Shown: piece by piece, positions 57,219 to 64,000 of the stretch
Position numbering within the stretch: the first letter of the stretch is position 1
Layout: each line of letters starts with the position of its first letter
NCBI RefSeq assembly: GCF_036898095.1
Contig: NC_090743.1
Location: forward strand, 20,098,479 to 20,162,478
Direction: 5' to 3'
DNA: 64,000 nt
Source: Palaemon carinicauda
Taxonomy: Eukaryota > Arthropoda > Malacostraca > Decapoda > Palaemonidae
Made by a program: the position numbers and the translations under genes
The notes under the pieces: generated by a model
Databases searched by the model: none
Told to the model about the DNA's origin: nothing
The model's input: only the letters and a program-made list of their open reading frames with translations

Positions 57219-57219
<1 letters not shown>
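56583..57219 (+). repeat. S repeat, most complete plus-strand copy
   Basis: Begins directly after (TA)n with GGTGGTTGATTGGCCAAGGC and ends GGTTGTAGCTTAGCAGTTAA, then (TA)n. From about 57040 (TTTTATAGTTTATATATGAA...) to the end it matches the 3' UTR of LINE-A. Confidence 0.85.
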
Positions 57220-57287
<68 letters not shown>

Positions 57288-57371
57288 ATGTATATGTGTG
57301 TGTATTTATGTGTGTGTTGGTTTGTATGTATTGAAATAAGCCACTAATTATCGAATTATCTCTTGACTCGT

Positions 57372-57545
57372 GATCAAAGACCAAAAGGGAAATTCATTTT
57401 TTGATAAGAGCTTATGGTCATTCGACCTATTTATAATCAAGCCACAAAGAGATGGCAAAGGGGGTTCGACTGTTACCTCAGGGTTCGAATCCTTGGCTGA
57501 TTAGAAGCTCTTATCAAAAAATTAATTCCCCTTTGGACTTTAATC
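57372..57545. mobile_element. Small foldback element with B-box-like core
   Basis: The arms 57372-57413 and 57505-57545 are inverted (AAGGGAAATTCATTTTTTGA / TCAAAAAATTAATTCCCCTT). Between them is GATGGCAAAGGGG, followed 29 bases later by GGTTCGAATCC. These resemble pol III A and B boxes but are closer together than in a tRNA. Short AGCCA/TGGCT ends could pair. Possibly a tRNA-derived SINE remnant. Confidence 0.5.
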
Positions 57546-57635
57546 CTGATGTAGAGTGAATTTGATATTAAGAGGTAATTGGGGTTTATTTGAATAAACG
57601 AAAATAATTACATTTAATGATAGATTATAATTTCA

Positions 57636-57720
<85 letters not shown>

Positions 57721-58302
57721 TTCTGTTTGTGTGTGTGTGTTTTTGTTTGTGTGTGTGTGTTTATAAACACGTATCCATAATTCCGATGTATAATAAATAT
57801 ATTAAGCAGAGAACTGTAGTGCTTTGGACGGGAAATTTAGCAGTGACCCATTGGTTTGGAGGTTTGAAACATTTCTTTCCCGTTTGAAATGATGAACTCT
57901 AGTGGACGGACACTGGCATTGCTTAGCTAAAGGAGTAATAGTAATAAAGAATTTATATATTGTGTGAGAGTAGAGAGAAACAGGAGAAACTTAAGCTTCT
58001 TGTTTGTCCATTATTTTTCAGGGAAATATTTTAAACTTCTGTGGACTTTTTTCATTTAGGCTTTAATTTTATAAATGGAGAAATATACATTATTTTCTTT
58101 CCACTCTTGAGTTATAAGTGCATTTTTTCAGCAAGATTTGAATAAGAAAGTTAATGGTATTTTTGGCTTATTTCATGTGAAGGTTTGAATAACGATATCA
58201 GTAACACTTTTAGTGATTATACTAATGATTACAATTAAAACAATTTACGTGATTATAACCCTTGATAAGTTGAATAAAAAACAAAGCAACTTGTGGTTAA
58301 AT

Positions 58303-58308
58303 TTTATT
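58303..58308 (-). terminator. Polyadenylation signal of lectin gene B
   Basis: AATAAA on the minus strand lies about 285 bases beyond the stop codon at 58590. It is the first such hexamer I found downstream in a plausible 3' UTR, so it is a reasonable but unproven end signal. Confidence 0.45.
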
Positions 58309-58589
58309 TAGCTGGATTTCATGTATATAAGATATGATTCAGAAGATTTCCAATGAAACCATATTATTCCCAATTTCATAGGTAAAAATGACCAATTATC
58401 AACTGTCTAAATAACAAATTACAAGATGCCATCCATCGGCCATAAAACCCATGATAACTCAAGGAAGTTCTCTCAGATTCTGGGGACATGGTTGTTATTT
58501 CTGAGGATGTGCCCTTACATACAAAAGATACGCCCTTAGAACCAGAGAGCATGGCCATGGATCTGAGGTCATGCCTTTTGGTCACAAGA

Positions 58590-61489
58590 TCACTCCCATA
58601 TGATCTTAGGACGTGTCTTCGATCCTAAGGGGACAAAGCTTGTGAGTTGGTCATCCCGATAGACACAGAGAGGACTCATCTTCCTCAGGCAGTCTTCGTC
58701 AGTCATGTAGAAGGAATGCTCATAGGAAAGGCTGGCGCACTGCCCCTTCATCACCTTCTCAGGGGCCTGGTAGTAGCGATCGCAAATGGTCTCTGACGCG
58801 GCCGTTGTGACATTTCGTTGGATGCAGGTGGGGCTGTACCTGTTGACAGAAGTGGACAAGACTGAGTTTATCTCATTGCAAAGACTGACTAGAAGTAAAA
58901 ACACTATGGATTGCTGTGGAGTTTACGAAATCCTTTGTGTAACTGCATTAGCTTTTGGGACTGCCAATGCTTACAGATATTATGTACCTAAATATCTGTA
59001 GAAAAAAAATAATATTGTAGAAATTTATTGAATCTTGGCCCAAATAATAAGAAGCGTTTTGAGTAATATAATATTTCGATCTGAATCATCTTACCTCGTC
59101 GCCCAGAAGGGAGATCCCATCTCCATAGGGGAGCCATCCAGCCATGTCCATCCAACAGTGGTATTTGCGATTGATCCCCCAATCCAGAAATTAGAGGACA
59201 GCTCTGGAAGAAAAATATTTTCAATCTGTTGCCATTTCATAATTTGCTATTCTATAAATAAGTTTATTTTTTCTTTTAAAAAAGAATATCAATAAAAATA
59301 CATTAGTCTTCAATACAATTCCGGAATGTATCTTTGAAAATCGGAAAATCTGAGTACATCGATTTAAAAAAAATCTATAGAGGATTTTCATACTTGGTGG
59401 AAGAACTAGGAAAATTTTGACCAGCTTAGTTTTATATGGTCCAGACACCCATATCGAAGTGGAGTTTAATCATACAAAGAAGGACAGGAAGAATGTGGAA
59501 GAGGTATCTTGATGTAGAACCTCACCGTATCTCTGCAGGTGTCCAAGACGCCACAAAATGCACGAGCCTCGGCCCAGCTTAACTGTACAGAAGACAATCT
59601 CCGTGTTGTCATAAAAGAACGGAAAAAAGGTTTAATCCTATAAATGAAATTGGTTTCAAAGCAGATAGTACATTAGATGAAAACTACCGTGGACTATTGA
59701 ATTGGGTATATTATCACAAATAATAATACATATTTAGTTTATTTATAATTTAGTAGGTTATATAGATTTTATATGGTATGGGAAACGTATTCTTGGCTTT
59801 TACTTTACTCCAGTTAAAATTATGATTACTTTACCGCTAAAATTATGCAATTAGTGAATTACTTTACCATTAAGATTATTGAACAGAGTTATAGTTCTGG
59901 AAAATGATGGGAAATATCGCAAGTTAATCAACATAAAATATTGTGTTATCAAATGTACTTTATGAATATGAATCACATGAAGACTGTTCATTAACCGTTG
60001 GGACATGGACTAATGTACATAGAGTGACAGAAATAGACAGAGAGGGAGATTTCCACTTACGAGGCCTTTGTGGAAAATTGAGAGGCACTGATCTCCTACC
60101 AGTGTGTACATCTTGGGGCATCTATAGTGTGAGATTGTGTTGGGCACGACTAACTGAAACTTCCTTGCCAATTCCTTCGATTTCTCAAGATGATTATCTG
60201 TGAAGGGAAAGAAAACAAAATTATATGTTCACTGAAGGTTTCTTTCAGGTTCTGTGTTATATTTTGATTGTGAAAGATATCAAAAGCAAATCTGAACTTG
60301 GTACCGTACCAGTTACATAACCTTATACTGTTGTTGCGATAGGTTTACTTGCGAATTCACCTTATGATAAGAAGACTTTACCAGTTACTTAACCTTATTT
60401 GCACTGTAGTGGGGATGGATTTATTTGCGAATTCATTTTATAATAACACGAGTTTACCTGTTACTTAACCTTGTTCATACTGTAGTGGGAATAGATTTTC
60501 CTGTGAATTCACCTTATGATAAGGAGAGTTTATCTGTTACCCACCCTTTTTTATACTGTAGTGGGAATAGATTTACTTGTGAATTCATCTTATAATGATG
60601 AGAGTTGACCTTTTATTTAACCTTATTTATACTGTAGTGGGAATAGATTTACTCGTGAATTGATCCTATAGTAATAAGAGTTTACCTGTTACTTAAGCTT
60701 ATTTATACTGTAGTGAGAATAGATTTACCTGTGAATTCACCTTATGATAAGGGTTATGTTACTTAACTTTGTTTATAACCAGAGAATTGTATGTTTTAAT
60801 TATATTATTTCATTCGAAAAAAATTACCTGTTATATTTCTCGGTAGAGAAAACTTGTCGAGTTCATCGATTTCTCCAGCCTGAAGCATCTGCAGTAAATA
60901 AATATAAAGATAAATTAATTCATGAGATTCACGAATTTACAATTTTTTTTCAGAATCGGGAAATTTATTTCAAATGCCTTAATTTTTTATATAGAACCGA
61001 TTATATGAAAAGAAAAATTAATAATTTTCCGTACCGTATTATATTTTTTGTCTTGAAAATTTAGAGCAGAAATATTAATGATTTTTTTTTTTTTTTCATA
61101 ACATGAATACCCAAATATGTTCTTTTATCATGCATGCAGAAAATTACATATAAAAAATAAGTAAAGTAAGTCTACCGGTTTTTACATCAAATAAAATAAA
61201 ATTAAGGAAATAAAATCACTTATTTACCAAACAAACACGCTTAAAGGTTGCCATCACATCCGGGAGCTTCCAAGGAACAGAACTCTGAGATCTCAACGCA
61301 TTCGGTCTCTCCATTCCTTGTACACTCCACGTAGTTATTCTGGCATCTGGTGTTCCTCCATACCTTTTTAAAGGACAGAAATAGGTTTTGTAAGGACACA
61401 TTCGCAGTTATTATTCAACTCAAATCTTGGGAAAAAAAGTGGAAAATATTCATTGCGCATTTTTGGTCTCTTGGATAGCCTAATGCACC

Positions 61490-61556
<67 letters not shown>

Positions 61557-62722
61557 CACCTGGGAAGCGTTCACCTTAACATTAACATTTGTCTCGATAC
61601 CTTTCATTCCTAGATAACCACCTCCATCATGCAAGCTTTTAAACTTTCACCAACTCAACCAACGTTACTCGCTCTTGATAACCAATAAAGATTTATTATG
61701 TACAATTATCTTCAGATATATAAATTGATTCTCTTAATGAATTGATTAGCAGACAGTTATCACGTGAACCACACTTACATCACATAATTCCGGGTCTTCG
61801 TCAGAGGCATTCGTGCAGTCGTTGATATGATTGCAGATGTAATGATGGGGGATGCAATGAGTTCTATTGTTGCAAGCTATGTTGCCGTTCCCGCAGCTGA
61901 TGACGACTGAAAAAGGTTAAGATTCGTTACTCGTGATTTCATAGTCATCATCTGAAGGTGAAAGAGAGAGACAATGAGTGAGAGGTAGGTATGCTATCAG
62001 AAATGATAGAGGGAAATGAAATTGTAAACCCAAACACACGCTATTATTATTATTATTATTATTAGAAGCTAAACTACAACCCTAGTTTGAAAAGCAAGAT
62101 GCTGCAAGCCCAAGGGCTCCAACAGAGAAAAATAGCTCAATACGGAAAGGAAACAAGGAAATGAATACATTATAAGGGAAGTAATACAATCAAAATAAAA
62201 TATTTTAAGAACAGTAACAACATTGAATTAGATATTTCATATATAAACTATAAAAAATTAAAAAAGAAAAACAAGATGAAGATATATAAGATAGAACGAC
62301 GTGCCCGAGTGTACCCGAGAGAGAGAGAGAAATCTAATCCAAGACAGTGGCTATGGCACTACCCAAAATTAGAGAACAATAGTTTGATTTTGGAGTGTCC
62401 TCCTAGAAGAGCTGCTTACCATAGCTAAAGAGTCTCTTCTACCCTTACTAAGAGGAAAGGAACCACTGAACAATTCAGTGCAGTAGATAACCCCTTAAGT
62501 GTAGAATTGCTTGGTAATATCAGTGTCGTCAGGTGTATGAGGACAGAGGAGAATGTGGAAAGAATATGCCAGATTATTCGGTGTATGTGTAGGCAAAGAC
62601 AGGATGAGCCGTAACCAGAGAGAGGGATCCAATGTAGTACTGTCTGGCCAGTCAAAGGACCCAATAACTTCCTAGCTGTAGTATTTCAGCAGGTGGCTGG
62701 TGCCCTGGCCAACCTTCTACCT

Positions 62723-62794
<72 letters not shown>

Positions 62795-62921
62795 ATTATG
62801 AAATATTGTTAGAAAAATAAAATTTTCTCTTTGAAAGTACTAATGCTTTTATATTACTACTAATGATTCACTTACCCTGTATTCCTGCGGAGAGAAGCAG
62901 CAGTAAAGCAATTGGTTTCAT
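58590..62921 (-). CDS. Secreted LDLa + C-type lectin domain protein, 7 coding exons (copy B)
   Basis: Coding exons in transcript order are 62921-62876, 61906-61779, 61363-61252, 60197-60061, 59582-59526, 59201-59095 and 58839-58590. They total 837 nt, and every junction is in phase (278 residues plus TGA). Exon 1 gives a hydrophobic leader (MKPIALLLLL...). Exon 2 is a clear LDLa module at residues 20-57 with six Cys and the acidic calcium motif NDC..ASDED. Exon 3 is a second, degenerate Cys-rich module (C65, C72, C80, C87, C94). Exons 4-7 form a long-form C-type lectin domain, about residues 122-255: CPKMY...GDQC, SWAEARAFC, FWIGG, WTWLDGS, then GQC, DEDC and PLCVY. EPN/QPD and WND sugar-site motifs are not visible, so ligand binding may be altered. 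Most donors are GTAAG-like. The exception is exon 3, where a GC donor after 61252 or a GTGATG donor after 61258 keeps phase 1, while read-through meets TAA at 61241-61243. Family knowledge: crustacean LDLa-lectins are secreted immune pattern-recognition proteins. Confidence 0.8.
60300..60765 (+). repeat. Minisatellite, unit about 75 bp, in lectin intron (copy B)
   Basis: Partner of the array at 440-905. The outer units agree with the left copy, but the second and third units are clearly different in sequence. This makes it the least conserved non-microsatellite part of the duplication. Confidence 0.75.
62057..62720 (-). repeat. S repeat, duplicate of the one at 2211-2870
   Basis: Same element and orientation within the right duplication block, intron 1 of lectin gene B. 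Confidence 0.8.
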
Positions 62922-62940
62922 CTTGCCAATAAGATCCTGC
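62876..62940 (-). other. First coding exon of lectin gene B, with upstream splice acceptor
   Basis: The start ATG is at 62921-62919 and is followed by 15 codons of signal peptide ending at a CAGG|GTAAGTG donor. Upstream on the minus strand, TTCTAATTTCAG before GTTTGATTGC looks like an acceptor, so a non-coding 5' exon probably lies to the right of the window. No promoter can be assigned inside the window. The equivalent exon in copy A is 3067-3022. Confidence 0.7.
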
Positions 62941-63253
62941 AATGTTTGCAATCAAACCTGAAATTAGAAAATGTCACATTCATAAGTTGCCCGAGTTTCC
63001 TTGTTCCTCTTTTGTATGCTTGACATGAACAATGAAAAACTAGACGACTGTGCAAGGTATCTTAAGTTCATTGTCTATTGTAAGTTCAGGCGTTACAACG
63101 AGTCTATTCGAATGGCTCGATGCAAGTCCTAATAGCGAGCTGCTGATAAACATACATCATCATACTTAGATGATCTGCTTCCAAAAGGTTTTATATGTAA
63201 TTCACCTGGGCTTATAGCATCCGGGTTTTCCAACTTGGGTTGTAGCTTAGCAA

Positions 63254-63318
<65 letters not shown>

Positions 63319-63493
63319 TTGTTGATTGGACGGACATGAAGAGGGACAGACATTTGTGTTCTATTTTTTGTTTTGTGTAATATTCCGTTGTACAGGGTTT
63401 GTGTGGAATTATTATTATTATTATTATTATTATTGTCATTGGTATTATTTGTGGTAACAGAGGTATTATTAAAACGAGGAAATATTGAAGAAA

Positions 63494-63566
<73 letters not shown>

Positions 63567-63671
63567 GAGTTGCAAAGAACACTTGATAGAAATGGAAATA
63601 GGAAAGGTCAGGACCCAAAATGCAAGAGGTCCGTCTTATATTTTTTATTATTATTATTATATATTATTATA

Positions 63672-63728
<57 letters not shown>

Positions 63729-64000
63729 GCAAGCTAGGCTATAACCTTAGTTAGAAAAGCAGGATGCTATAAGAACAAGGGTTCCAATAGGGAAAAATAG
63801 CCCAGTGAGGAAAGGAAAAAAGGAAAGTAAAAATAAATATTGAAATAAATATTTCGTATATAAACTGAAAATTTTAACAAAACAAGAAGAAGAAAAATAA
63901 AATAGCATAGTGTGCCTTAGTGTACCCTTAAGCAAGAGAATTCTAACCCAAGAGAGTGGAAGACCATGGTGCAGAGGCTATAGCACTACCCAAGACTTAT

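Larger units (their letters stand above)
59857..64000. repeat. Right copy of long segmental duplication
   Basis: Direct-orientation partner of 1-4159, offset 59856 bases at its left edge. It continues to the window end, inside an S repeat copy. It carries the first four coding exons of the intact lectin gene. If tandem, the repeat period is about 59.9 kb. Confidence 0.95.

Noticed and set aside
57440..57500. A functional tRNA gene
   Set aside because: B-box-like sequence is good, but the A-to-B spacing is about 29 bases and no complete cloverleaf forms.

Overview
The window looks like a repeat-dense arthropod nuclear genome, most probably a decapod crustacean. A caridean shrimp is my best guess. 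The reasons are AT-rich intron-bearing DNA, very dense (TA)n, (TC)n and (ATT)n microsatellites, several shrimp-type LINE families, and a secreted LDLa plus C-type-lectin gene. There is no operon structure, CRISPR array or rRNA gene. Most long open frames in the window are translated microsatellites ([12 protein letters not shown] or LSLSLS strings) and were left out.

Host genes. Two loci can be built exon by exon from splice sites and reading phase, both on the minus strand. (1) An LDLa/C-type lectin gene runs from 62921 down to 58590 in seven coding exons. They join into one 278-codon frame if a non-standard donor is accepted after exon 3. The upstream half of a paralogue lies at 3067 down to 205. 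It belongs to a near-identical block repeated at the two ends of the window (1-4159 versus 59857-64000), so the window spans about one 59.9-kb period of a duplication, or two assembled haplotypes. The left copy has a 1-base deletion that breaks its lectin exon. (2) A small secreted proline-rich peptide of 72 residues has its start exon at 46360-46368 and its terminal exon at 38331-38540, joined across a 7.8-kb intron that contains an LTR retrotransposon.

Layout. 1-4159: paralogue A of the lectin gene, with intron repeats. 4410-5545: LINE-A 3' half. 6.3-9.1 kb: microsatellites and one copy of short repeat S. 9.2-11.2 kb: minus-strand gypsy-type integrase tail with a tripled zinc module and LTR-like DNA, next to a plus-strand retroelement RNase H fragment. 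11.8-17.35 kb: decayed LINE with ORF1, endonuclease, RT and RNase H. 18.4-22.3 kb: LINE-B, minus strand. 23.9-27.1 kb: RTE fragment, a LINE C-terminus, and a Tigger/pogo derivative with a long internal palindrome. 27.1-30.0 kb: LINE-A. 32.0-32.6 kb: S. 33.4-35.1 kb: LINE-B second copy. 36.37-36.75 kb: foldback element. 38.3-46.4 kb: small-peptide gene. 48.6-51.1 kb: RTE fragment fused to a LINE-A copy. 55.2-56.2 kb: RTE 3' end. 56.6-57.2 kb: S. 57.37-57.55 kb: small foldback with a B-box-like core. 58.3-64.0 kb: lectin gene B.

The strongest signals are the two reconstructed secreted-protein genes and the frameshifted lectin paralogue. Next come an LTR element with integrase upstream of reverse transcriptase, the Tigger-borne long hairpin, and evidence that specific LINE 3' ends are shared by short repeats and continue into specific microsatellites.
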